From contig CAZKVR010000002.1 in NCBI GenBank assembly GCA_964556395.1, forward strand, positions 62,001-126,000: 64,000 nt of DNA, written 5' to 3'. The DNA is from WJKR01 sp964556395 (GTDB lineage Archaea > Nanobdellota > Nanobdellia > Woesearchaeales > WJKR01). Positions within the stretch are counted from its first letter, which is position 1; every line of letters begins with the position of its first letter. The notes beneath the pieces are model-generated. The model did no database searches and had not been told where the DNA came from. It saw only the letters and a list, made by a program, of their open reading frames with translations. The position numbers were made by a program, and so were the translations under genes. Below are positions 41,117-49,034 of the stretch, piece by piece.

Positions 41117-41927
41117 GGTCTTTCTTCAACCCTGATTTCTTGCCGCTCCGGGTTTGGGGGTGCCAGTGGTTCTCGATGTAGGACTTGAGGAGGTCTCCGG
41201 GCGGGACGTGCTGGAGGCGCTTGTCGTCGAGCTGGTTGTAGATGGTCTTGAACGGGTTGTACATCTCCCTGATGAACGCTTCGACCTTGTAGGGTGTTCC
41301 GTGGAACATCTTGGTGATGGTGTCGTGGAGCCAGTTGTAGCCGTCCTGGTTTGAGAACCAGATGTCGCTGAGTCCGGAGTAGTTCTCGAATTGGAGGTAT
41401 GCGTGGTATTCCTTGGTCGCTTCGTCGCCGGCTTGTGTGGGGATGTGTCGTTCGATCTTGATGGGGATGGGGTCGTATCGGAGGTAGGTGGCGAGGCTTG
41501 CGCGCTTGTGTCCTTCGATGACGTAGAGCTTGTGGAGGAATTCCTTTGCTTCGATGGCGTTGCCTGAGCTGTACCATGCTTTGCGGTTGCGGTGGAGGTT
41601 TTTCCATTTGAGGGCGAACTCCGTGTCCGGCTTGGGCAGGGGTAGGAATCCTGGTGAGAAGTCTCGGTCGCGTCCGGGGACCGCGGTTCCTTCTATCGTG
41701 AATCGCGACTTGTCTCTCCGTCCGATGCTGTACTTGCTTTCTATCTCGTAGCCTTCCGTGGCGTCTGTGAAGAGGGGTAGGTGTTGGTGTGGCTCCCAGG
41801 GCCACCGCCTGGCTTCTGACTTGGCCATGGCTCTGGCTGTCTTGTAGGCCTCGTCGGCTTTCGCCTCACTGCCTTTCCTCCAGGAACGTGGTCCTAGGGT
41901 TGGCCCGCACATCTGGTCGCCGTACAT
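41073..41927 (-). CDS. ParB/sulfiredoxin-like domain protein of unknown function
   Basis: A 284-residue protein. Its centre has the ParB/Srx-fold signature LYVIEGHKRASLATYLRYDPIPIKI spread over about residues 125-150 (a GHKR motif followed by an IPI strand), the fold used by ParB CTPases, nucleases and kinases such as SerK. The flanking regions are basic and rich in Trp and Tyr and not recognised. It starts 2 bases after the phosphoesterase gene, so the two are an operon. The ATG at 41927 is the first in frame after that stop. Confidence 0.6.
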   Translation of the reverse strand: MYGDQMCGPTLGPRSWRKGSEAKADEAYKTARAMAKSEARRWPWEPHQHLPLFTDATEGYEIESKYSIGRRDKSRFTIEGTAVPGRDRDFSPGFLPLPKPDTEFALKWKNLHRNRKAWYSSGNAIEAKEFLHKLYVIEGHKRASLATYLRYDPIPIKIERHIPTQAGDEATKEYHAYLQFENYSGLSDIWFSNQDGYNWLHDTITKMFHGTPYKVEAFIREMYNPFKTIYNQLDDKRLQHVPPGDLLKSYIENHWHPQTRSGKKSGLKKDLKRLAKKDSLGRGR

Positions 41928-41929
41928 CG

Positions 41930-42694
41930 TCACTTCGGATAGTAGTCGTGGACCCGTTTCTCCTTCTCGTCGAACACGATGAGTTTGAACGGGACGACGT
42001 TGAGCATGTATGAATCTTTCCATGCGAAGTCTAGATTCTTCGTCGTGTAGCTGGAGTGGATGTGGCCGTAAAGCCAGAGGGCGGGGTTGAACTCGTCGTA
42101 GAGTTCTCCGAGCGCTTTGGATGGTCTGTGGTGGCTTCCGATGGTGTTGAGGACGTCGGTGTCCGGAGTGCCTTCGAAGAGTCCTATGTCTGGGGCTGCG
42201 TGGCTGGCCATGATGTCGATGCCGTACTCCTTGCCTAGGAGTTGGTTCCATCGTCGTTCTCGTTTGAGGTTGTTGACGAATCTTTTGGCGTCCTTCTCGC
42301 GGAAGTAGAACGGCCATCGTCGTTCGCGGTTCATCCCTTCTGTCATGGATCCTGAGAACCCGCCGATGGCGAGGTTGTTGATGAGTTCGTTGTTGCGGCC
42401 TGGCCGGGCTTTGTAGATTCCTTTGTTGATGACGTCGGCGCTGTAGAGTTTTGAGAATCCTACGTCAGGGGTTTTCGCTTGCTGTCCTTGGATGTGGTAG
42501 TATGACTTGTCGTGGTTGCCGTGGACCATGAGGTTGAAGGCTGGGCGGTACTGCATGGTGAGGTAGTCGATGTATTCTGGGGGGAGGTCTCCGCAGTTGA
42601 TGAGGATGTCGACGTTGTCTTTGACGGTTGATTCTATGGTGGAGCCTCCTCCTCTGAGGGTGGTCTCGTCTGATACTGCGAGGATGTTCACCAT
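41930..42694 (-). CDS. Calcineurin-like metallophosphoesterase
   Basis: A 254-residue phosphoesterase. Metal motifs are an altered first motif AVSDET (about 6-11, no DxH His), CGDLP (GD, about 34), HGNHD (about 58), SHAAPD (about 165) and YGHIHSSY (about 213). The lack of the usual His in the first motif is atypical. It is first in an operon with the ParB-like gene; the substrate is unknown. TATA-like TTTTTTAAACC near 42718-42728 precedes it. Confidence 0.82.
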   Translation of the reverse strand: MVNILAVSDETTLRGGGSTIESTVKDNVDILINCGDLPPEYIDYLTMQYRPAFNLMVHGNHDKSYYHIQGQQAKTPDVGFSKLYSADVINKGIYKARPGRNNELINNLAIGGFSGSMTEGMNRERRWPFYFREKDAKRFVNNLKRERRWNQLLGKEYGIDIMASHAAPDIGLFEGTPDTDVLNTIGSHHRPSKALGELYDEFNPALWLYGHIHSSYTTKNLDFAWKDSYMLNVVPFKLIVFDEKEKRVHDYYPK

Positions 42695-42792
42695 CGTGTA
42701 GTGGGAAGCATTCTTGGTTTAAAAAAGTATGCTGGTTGTATGGTTGGTGTCAGGCCAAAAAGCATTTATAACTCCTGGTCTTAGAGGGTGGT

Positions 42793-43233
42793 ATGAGGGT
42801 TTACATCGGTGCTGACCACGCGGGTTTTTCGTTGAAGGAGAAGCTGAAGCGGTTCTATCCTGAGGCTGTTGACTTGTCGCCTGAGCTCGTGCCGGGTGAT
42901 GATTATCCTGACGTGGCTGCCGAGGTGGTTGAGAAGGTTGTTAGGAGCAGGGGTCGTGGTATCTTGATCTGCGGTTCCGGTGTGGGGATGTGCATGGCTG
43001 CCAACAAGGTGTCTGGTGGCCGGGCGGCGTTGTGCTTCGAGGCGAGCGAGGCTCGGGGTGCTCGTCGTGAGGATGATGTGAACGTGTTGTGCTTGCCTGG
43101 GCGCCTCATGAGTTCGCGTAACGCCCATGAGGTCGTGGATGCTTTTCTTTCGACGCGGTTCGCGGGTAAGGAGAAGGGTGGTAGGCGTTTCAAGCGGCGC
43201 TTGGAGAAGTTGAGACGGTTGGATGAGCGTTAG
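42793..43233 (+). CDS. rpiB: Ribose-5-phosphate isomerase B
   Basis: A 146-residue RpiB/LacAB isomerase: GADHAGFSLKE (residues 6-16), PDYPDVA-like DDYPDVAAEV (about 36), and the anion hole ICGSGVGMCMAANK (about 58-71, with Cys60 as the catalytic residue), then ARREDDVNVLCLPGR. It converts ribose 5-phosphate and ribulose 5-phosphate. The C-terminal 20 residues are basic. TATA ATTTATAA near 42764-42771 gives leaderless spacing. It converges on tktB with a 4-base overlap. Confidence 0.93.
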   Translation: MRVYIGADHAGFSLKEKLKRFYPEAVDLSPELVPGDDYPDVAAEVVEKVVRSRGRGILICGSGVGMCMAANKVSGGRAALCFEASEARGARREDDVNVLCLPGRLMSSRNAHEVVDAFLSTRFAGKEKGGRRFKRRLEKLRRLDER

Positions 43234-44219
43234 CCTTTCTTGACTTTCGCTGCTATCTTCTTCGCTGACAGGCCGTAGTGGTGGTAGAGTTCTTCCGTCG
43301 TGCCTGATCGTCCGAACTCGTCTCGTACTCCTATCGTGTCGAGGGGCGGGTGTTTGGCCAGTTTTGATAGTCGTTCTGCCACTGCGGTTCCGAGTCCTCC
43401 GATGACGTTGTGGTCTTCGATGGTGTAGAGTTTCGTGCTCGTCTCGGCGGCTTTCTTGATGGCTGCGTTGTCTATTGGCTTGAGGCATGGTACGTGGAGT
43501 ACGTTGATCGTCTCTTCGTGGTCGTGCCAGAGCTTCCTGGCGGCGGTGAGTGCTTGTTCGAGGACTGCGCCGGTGGTGATGAGGGTCTTCTTGCCTCCGG
43601 TGATGAGCCATCGGGCTTTGGTGAGGCTCGTCGGGGCGGTGAGGTATTGTCTCGTCTTGGCTCTGCTGACGCGGAGGTATCCTGGCATCTTGGTTTTGAG
43701 GAATAGGTTGGTGAGGGTTGCGGTTTCTGTCGCGTCGCCCGGGCTGAGGATGGTCATGCCTGGCAGGCTTCTCATGAGGGCTATGTCTTCGAGTGCTTGG
43801 TGGGTGGCGCCGTCCGGGCCGGTGGCGAGCCCTGCGTGGCTTCCGACGACGAGTACTGGGTGTTTGGGCATGGCTATCTGCGTCCGGATGAGGTCCCAGT
43901 TGCGGCCGGGGCTGAAGGTCGCGAAGCTCGTCATGACGGCTGTGTGGCCTTCGCTCGCCATCCCGGCTGCGATGCCTGCTAGTGATTGTTCTGCGACGCC
44001 GACGTCTATGAACCGGGCGGGGTGGTGTTCTTTGAACGCTCCGAGGCTTGTGGATCCTCCGAGGTTGGCTGTCAAGGCTATGAGTTTCCGGTCGGTTTTC
44101 CCTGCTTGTAGGAGTCCTCGTCCGAATCCTTTCCTCGTCGCGTCTTTCGGGAGGTCTGTCTCTCCGCGCCACCACTTCTTGGCTTCTGCTGTGAGGTGGT
44201 TCGTGAGGACTGGTTTCAT
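43230..44219 (-). CDS. Transketolase, C-terminal subunit
   Basis: A 329-residue subunit carrying the pyrimidine-binding and C-terminal domains: FIDVGVAEQSLAGIAAGMA (the Glu activating thiamine diphosphate), TSFATF, GPDGATHQALEDIALMRSLPGM and the final IGVRDEFGRSGTTEEL. With the N-terminal subunit it forms transketolase, moving two-carbon units between sugar phosphates. It overlaps the N-terminal subunit gene by 4 bases. Split transketolase is usual in archaea. Confidence 0.94.
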   Translation of the reverse strand: MKPVLTNHLTAEAKKWWRGETDLPKDATRKGFGRGLLQAGKTDRKLIALTANLGGSTSLGAFKEHHPARFIDVGVAEQSLAGIAAGMASEGHTAVMTSFATFSPGRNWDLIRTQIAMPKHPVLVVGSHAGLATGPDGATHQALEDIALMRSLPGMTILSPGDATETATLTNLFLKTKMPGYLRVSRAKTRQYLTAPTSLTKARWLITGGKKTLITTGAVLEQALTAARKLWHDHEETINVLHVPCLKPIDNAAIKKAAETSTKLYTIEDHNVIGGLGTAVAERLSKLAKHPPLDTIGVRDEFGRSGTTEELYHHYGLSAKKIAAKVKKG

Positions 44220-45094
44220 CGGAGCACCTCTCGTCGTTCGAGCTGGTGTTTGAGCCGTCGTCGTTCCTGTCGTTTCTCGAGTTCTTTGAGGGCTTGGGCT
44301 AGTTCTTCGTCGTCAGGGGCTTTGCCGTGCCAGGCGGGGTTCCCTTCCATGAAGCTGACGCCTTTTCCGAGGGTGGTGTGGGCTATGATGCAGGTGGGCT
44401 TGTCGCTCGTCCTCGTGGCGGCGTAGTGTAGCGTGTCGTTGATGAGGCGGTGGTTGTGGCCGTCCATGTCGAGGACGTGCCATCCGAAGGCCTCGTATTT
44501 TTCCCGTAGGTCTCGGAGGTCTAGGATGTCTCTGGTGTGGCCGTCTATCTGGACGTCGTTGCGGTCTATGATGACGACGAGGTTTCCCAGGTTGTGGTGG
44601 GCTGCGATCTGGGCTGATTCCCAGACGATTCCTTCGTCGTGTTCTCCGTCGCTGCTGATGCAGTAGACCTTCCACTGTTTCCCTTGCTTCTTCGCCGCCA
44701 TGGCTTTGCCGACGGCGAGGGCGTATCCTTGTCCTAGTGGCCCGCTGGTGGCTTCGATGCCTGGGAGGAGTCCTGCTTCGGGGTGTCCTTGGAGCTTGCT
44801 GGTGAGCTTCCTGAGGGTGTCCAGCTGCTTCTTGTTGTAGTATCCTTGGTGTGCTAGCTCTGCGTAGAGTGCCGGGCAGGTGTGTCCTGCGCTGAGCACG
44901 ACGCGGTCGCGTCCCGTCCATCGTGGTTGTTTGGGCTTGTGGTTGAGGGTGTGGGTGTACAGGACGTGGAGGGTGTCGATGATCGACAGGGATCCTCCGG
45001 GGTGTCCTGAGCCTGCCTTGTGCACCATGGTCAGGATGTCTTTCCTGAGCTCGTCCGCCGTCATGGCTTCCAGGGCGTGGTGTCGTCTAGCCAT
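44216..45094 (-). CDS. Transketolase, N-terminal subunit
   Basis: A 292-residue subunit with the thiamine-diphosphate fold: KAGSGHPGGSLS (about 27-38), DRVVLSAGHTCPALYA, GPLGQGYALAVG, and the diphosphate motif SDGEHDEGIVWESA followed by VIIDRNDVQIDG. It is transcribed before the C-terminal subunit and its start overlaps the end of enolase by 8 bases, so eno-tktN-tktC is one operon. Confidence 0.95.
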   Translation of the reverse strand: MARRHHALEAMTADELRKDILTMVHKAGSGHPGGSLSIIDTLHVLYTHTLNHKPKQPRWTGRDRVVLSAGHTCPALYAELAHQGYYNKKQLDTLRKLTSKLQGHPEAGLLPGIEATSGPLGQGYALAVGKAMAAKKQGKQWKVYCISSDGEHDEGIVWESAQIAAHHNLGNLVVIIDRNDVQIDGHTRDILDLRDLREKYEAFGWHVLDMDGHNHRLINDTLHYAATRTSDKPTCIIAHTTLGKGVSFMEGNPAWHGKAPDDEELAQALKELEKRQERRRLKHQLERREVLR

Positions 45095-46343
45095 AGCGTG
45101 CTTTCCGTCCGAGGTATTCTTCGATCCTGATGAGCTGGTTGTACTTGGCGGTGCGTTCGCCTCTGGCTGGGGCTCCGAGTTTTATCTGTCCGCAGCCGAG
45201 TCCTGTGGCGAGGTCTGCGATGAGGGGGTCTTCCGTCTCTCCGGAGCGGTGGCTTACCATGACGTTCCAGCCGGCTTTCTGCGCCATCCTGGCGGCTCTG
45301 AGGGCTTCGGTGAGGGTTCCTATCTGGTTGACCTTGAGCAGTAGTGCGTCGCACCACTTCTCGTCGATGGCCGTCTTGATGCGTTCCGGGTTGCTCACCG
45401 TCAGGTCGTCTCCGACGACTTGGAAGTTCTTCCGTCTCCTCGTCCTCTTCGTGAGGCTTTGCCATGCTTGGATGTCGTCCTGGTCGTACGGGTCTTCCAG
45501 GCTTGTTATGGGGTATTTCTTGATGAGGTTGTCGTAGTAGTGCTCTAGTTGTTGCGGGCTGTACGCGTCTTTCAGGTAGGTCTTGGTGTCGTGGTCGTAG
45601 AACTCGCTCGCCGCGGCGTCGATGGCTAGTTTCATCTTGGTGGCGTAGCCTGCTTCCTTGATGGCTTGCTTGAGTAGTTCGAGGGCTTCCTTGCTGTCTT
45701 TCATCGGCGGCGCGAATCCTCCTTCGTCGCCGAGGTGGGTGCTGGCGGCGCCGTACTTCTTCTTCAGGAGTTTTTTCAGGTGGTGGTAGGTTTCGGAGAC
45801 CATCTGGCTGGCTTGTGCGAAGCTCTTGGCGCCGGTGGGGACTATCATGAATTCTTGTAGTTCGAGCCCTCCTTCTGCGTGGCTGCCGCCGTTGATGACG
45901 TTGGCGTACGGGACCGGTAGCCGTGGCTTGGTGCCTGCGAGTTTTGCGACGTACTCGTGGAATGGTTTCTTCTGGGCTGCGGCTGCGGCTCTCGCGACGG
46001 CTAGGCTGACGCCTAGGATTGCGTTGGCTCCTAGTTTTTCCTTGTTGGGCGTGCCGTCGAGGGCGTTGAGTTCTCCGTCGATGTGGGTTTGGTCTTCGGC
46101 GTCCTGGCCCGTGAGCTTCTTCCTGATGGTGTTGTTGACGTGCTTGATGGCTTGGGTGACGCCTTTGCCGTGCCAGTCCTTGCCGCCGTCTCTGAGTTCG
46201 TGGGCTTCGTGTATGCCGGTGCTGGCGCCGCTCGGCACCATGGCCGAGCCGACGGCGTTGTCAGTGTAGACGTCGACTTCTAGTGTGGGGTTGCCTCTGC
46301 TGTCCAGTACTTGTCGTGCGTCGATGTCGAGAATCTTCTCCAT
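45087..46343 (-). CDS. eno: Enolase
   Basis: A 418-residue enolase converting 2-phosphoglycerate to phosphoenolpyruvate. Motifs: DSRGNPTLEVDV (about 9-20), SGASTGIHEAHELRDG (Ser in the mobile loop), NVINGGSHAEGGLELQEFMI (about 145-165), SLEDPYDQDD (Mg ligand), VVGDDLTVSN, LLLKVNQIGTLTE (catalytic Lys) and VSHRSGETED. ATG 46343 follows GAGGTG; an in-frame upstream start (46367) has no support. Length is slightly under the family norm of about 430. Confidence 0.97.
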   Translation of the reverse strand: MEKILDIDARQVLDSRGNPTLEVDVYTDNAVGSAMVPSGASTGIHEAHELRDGGKDWHGKGVTQAIKHVNNTIRKKLTGQDAEDQTHIDGELNALDGTPNKEKLGANAILGVSLAVARAAAAAQKKPFHEYVAKLAGTKPRLPVPYANVINGGSHAEGGLELQEFMIVPTGAKSFAQASQMVSETYHHLKKLLKKKYGAASTHLGDEGGFAPPMKDSKEALELLKQAIKEAGYATKMKLAIDAAASEFYDHDTKTYLKDAYSPQQLEHYYDNLIKKYPITSLEDPYDQDDIQAWQSLTKRTRRRKNFQVVGDDLTVSNPERIKTAIDEKWCDALLLKVNQIGTLTEALRAARMAQKAGWNVMVSHRSGETEDPLIADLATGLGCGQIKLGAPARGERTAKYNQLIRIEEYLGRKARYG

Positions 46344-46418
46344 TGTGGTTTGCACACCTCTTTGCAAGGGGTGTTTGCACTATGGCCTTATTTAAACTTT
46401 ATGTTGGTGAGAAGGAGA

Positions 46419-46440
46419 ATAAGAAGAAAAAAGAAAAAGG
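46419..46440 (-). terminator. T-rich terminator after the 46443 pilin gene
   Basis: The plus strand is A-rich (AAGAAGAAAAAAGAAAAAG), giving a long pyrimidine run right after the pilin stop on the minus strand, the end of the pilus locus. Confidence 0.5.
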
Positions 46441-46442
46441 GT

Positions 46443-46925
46443 TTACTGGACCTTGGCGATGACGGATCCGCTGTGGGGCCTTTCCATCCCGCTGCTGGAG
46501 GATTCATACTGGAATCCGAGGTCCGCCTTGAACTTGTCGCCTGAGCTGAGACCGCTTGGGTTGTCGCAATACCAAGTCAGAATGAACTCCTCATTGTTAG
46601 GTACTTTCGTATCAGGGGAGACAGTGAGAGTCGGCGTCTCTTGGCAATCTCCGGATCCGGTTATACCATCTTCGCTGATGTTCACGGTCTTGCCGAAGTT
46701 GTTGGCCAGGGGCACTTGCACTGTGATGTTATCCTCACCCTCATACGTCACCACTGCCGATTCCGTGTTGAGCATCGGTGTTGGGAACGTGGTCTTGTCG
46801 GGGGCTAGGTTGCCCATGTCGAGAACTCCTGTCGCTGCGAGCGCTCCTATCGCCGCTAGGACGACGAGGATGGCCCAGCCGTAGGTCATCAGGAATTCCA
46901 TAGCTGCTTGTCCTTTTCTCATCAT
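46443..46925 (-). CDS. Pilin-like protein with class III signal peptide
   Basis: A 160-residue protein. RKGQAAMEFLMTYGWAI is a textbook archaeal prepilin signal (Gly|Gln cleavage, Glu at +5), followed by a Val/Leu/Ala-rich segment to residue 35. The ectodomain is beta-rich with Cys at positions about 94 and 119 that can pair, and ends in a Ser-rich tail. GAGGTGAACACA precedes the tandem ATGs. It lies downstream of the TadC-like gene and probably forms the pilus fibre. A separate transcript is likely, given the 123-base gap. Confidence 0.85.
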   Translation of the reverse strand: MMRKGQAAMEFLMTYGWAILVVLAAIGALAATGVLDMGNLAPDKTTFPTPMLNTESAVVTYEGEDNITVQVPLANNFGKTVNISEDGITGSGDCQETPTLTVSPDTKVPNNEEFILTWYCDNPSGLSSGDKFKADLGFQYESSSSGMERPHSGSVIAKVQ

Positions 46926-47048
46926 GTTGTGTTCACCTCGTTCTTGTAGGAAATTATCCTTTTTCCTTTGAGACGTAGCCTTATTCTGGAAGCAGTAGTA
47001 TATAAAAGTTACGGTTTTTGTATACTGGTATCCAATATTCCTTGGGTT

Positions 47049-48233
47049 TCAGATGGAGACCAACCCTCCGAAGAGGAGCGAGAGCAACCACGACGCGAAG
47101 AAATACACCGCGAACGTGACGAGGATGAAGATAGGCACAAGCCTCGCACCCTCCTTGACATTGCCCTTGCGGATAGTGCTGACGATGAAGGCGGAGAACA
47201 TGCTGGTGAGGAAGAGGGTGGTGAGGGCGAACACCTTGAAGTCAGACTTGGAGACGGCGTCACCCGCCAGGTTGATGGAGATCGTGCCGCTGCTCGCACC
47301 GCCCTGTCCGACCTGGCCCATGATGCTCTGGATGATCACCAACAACTGCCCTGACAATCCGAAGAGGACGGGGGCGGCGGCTATCGAGGCGAAGCCTATG
47401 AAGATGGCGTAGGTCATGACGTTGGCGGACATCTCCTGCTTGAGGATGCGCGACTCCTGGATGTTCAGGGCTATCTTGTTGAGCAGGTCCGCCATCTCGC
47501 CGCCCGACTCCATACCCTCGATGAGGAGGCTGATGCTCCGTTTCAGCGTCTTGGAATCGTACTTGGACGAGAACCGCTGCAACGCGGTCTTGAGGTCCTC
47601 GCCCGAGATGGTCGACTTGGCGACGTCCTCGATCTCCTTGGCGAGGATGCCGAACCGCGGCCTGACCGCGAACCACAACGCCCGCTCGACCGGCATGCCC
47701 GCGCTGATGTTGGCGCTCGCCAGCTGTAGGAAGTCCGGCAACACCTCTTCGACTTGTTGGGTGCGCTTGAACACCTTGATGTCGAGGAAGACGTACAGCA
47801 CCACCCATGCGATGACGAAGAGCCCTGCGAAGATGCCCGTCCACACGCCGGTGAGGAAGAGGAGCGACTTGTTCACGCCCGCGTTGTTGACCGACGCTAC
47901 GATGAGGGCGAGGAGGGTGATGCCGAGGCAGATGAGGATGACGGTGCGGAAGACGTTCTTGGTCAGCCGGGTCTCGTCGAGCTCCTCGTAGCCCGCCTTG
48001 TCCAGGTATTTCCGGAGTAGCTGCCGGTTCTTGAGGCGCTTCTTCTGGGAGCGCTTCTTCGAGGTCTTCTTAGGGGTCTTCTTCGCGAGCTTGCGCTCCG
48101 CGGCCTTCTCGTGCCGTTTGCGTCGGGCGTCGCGGCGCTTCTTCGAATGCTCCTCGTGCTTCTTGAACTCTTTCGAGAGCTTGTCCGCGTCCTTCTTGCG
48201 CTTCTCCGTCCGGTCCCGCTTGGCTCGTGTCAT
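47049..48233 (-). CDS. TadC/GspF-like pilus membrane platform protein with basic tail
   Basis: A 394-residue type II/IV secretion F-domain protein. The N-terminal 75 residues are extremely Lys/Arg-rich (KKRRDARRKRHEKAAERK and similar). Two membrane segments follow (about 95-150), then the cytosolic T2SSF helical domain with VLPDFLQLASANISAGMPV and ISLLIEGMESGGEMADLL, and C-terminal membrane segments. It starts by ATGA overlap with the TadB-like gene, and both would anchor the ATPase at the membrane. Confidence 0.88.
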   Translation of the reverse strand: MTRAKRDRTEKRKKDADKLSKEFKKHEEHSKKRRDARRKRHEKAAERKLAKKTPKKTSKKRSQKKRLKNRQLLRKYLDKAGYEELDETRLTKNVFRTVILICLGITLLALIVASVNNAGVNKSLLFLTGVWTGIFAGLFVIAWVVLYVFLDIKVFKRTQQVEEVLPDFLQLASANISAGMPVERALWFAVRPRFGILAKEIEDVAKSTISGEDLKTALQRFSSKYDSKTLKRSISLLIEGMESGGEMADLLNKIALNIQESRILKQEMSANVMTYAIFIGFASIAAAPVLFGLSGQLLVIIQSIMGQVGQGGASSGTISINLAGDAVSKSDFKVFALTTLFLTSMFSAFIVSTIRKGNVKEGARLVPIFILVTFAVYFFASWLLSLLFGGLVSI

Positions 48234-49027
48234 AGTTCCATGGGCGGCCTCATGGTCTTGATGATGCTGAGGAACATGAATTGCATGAACCCTATGAGTC
48301 CTGAGATGACGAGGAGCACCGGCAGTGATAGCTGGAACCCTATGAAGGTGGCCATGACGACGAGCATCGTCGTCCCGAGGGATGGTACGATGATGGCGGC
48401 CATCATGTAGAACATGGCGATGGGGTTGAGCTTGCGGCCGTACTCCTTCACGGCGATCTGCTGCTCCCTCACGATCTGGTCGATGACGACGTTGAGCGAG
48501 TCGGTCACGTCGGAGCCGGTCTTGAGGCTGTTGAGCACCTGCCACAATAGTTTCCGGAAGTTCGGCGAGGGGGTGAGCATGATCGCCTCGTTGATCGCGT
48601 CCTCCATCTCCGTGCCGAGGTCGACCTTCTCGACGATCTCTGCGAAGTATTGTCCGATGGACTCGTAGTTCTTGGAGAGGTTCTTGAACGTGTCGTACAA
48701 TGGCACGCCGCTCTCGAGCTCTATGAGGAGGAATCGGCCTGCGAAGATGATCTCCTGGTTGATCGCGTTGTTGAGCTTCTGTATCTTGACGTCGACGTAG
48801 CCCGCCATGTAGGCGAACAGCATGGGGAAGAGTATGGGGAACCCTACGAGGACGTAGGGCGAGAGTACGAAGAGGTAGGCGATGATGAGGATTCCCAGGG
48901 TGAGGTAGAGTGCTGTGAAGAAGATGCGCTTGACGTACTCCTCAGGGGTTTCGGGGAGTCGTGCTTGGCGTAGCTTGAGGCCGAGGCCTGGGATGCGCCT
49001 GGCGATCTTGCGGTAGATGACGTTCAT
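48230..49027 (-). CDS. TadB/GspF-like pilus membrane platform protein
   Basis: A 265-residue T2SSF-family protein: basic N-terminus, two membrane segments (about 35-80), the F domain with FAGRFLLIELESGVPLYDTF and LWQVLNSLKTGSDVTDSL, and two C-terminal membrane segments. It lies 7 bases after the ATPase gene and overlaps the TadC-like gene. The three together form the minimal motor and platform of an archaeal type IV pilus or related secretion system. Confidence 0.88.
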   Translation of the reverse strand: MNVIYRKIARRIPGLGLKLRQARLPETPEEYVKRIFFTALYLTLGILIIAYLFVLSPYVLVGFPILFPMLFAYMAGYVDVKIQKLNNAINQEIIFAGRFLLIELESGVPLYDTFKNLSKNYESIGQYFAEIVEKVDLGTEMEDAINEAIMLTPSPNFRKLLWQVLNSLKTGSDVTDSLNVVIDQIVREQQIAVKEYGRKLNPIAMFYMMAAIIVPSLGTTMLVVMATFIGFQLSLPVLLVISGLIGFMQFMFLSIIKTMRPPMEL

Positions 49028-49034
49028 GGGAGCC

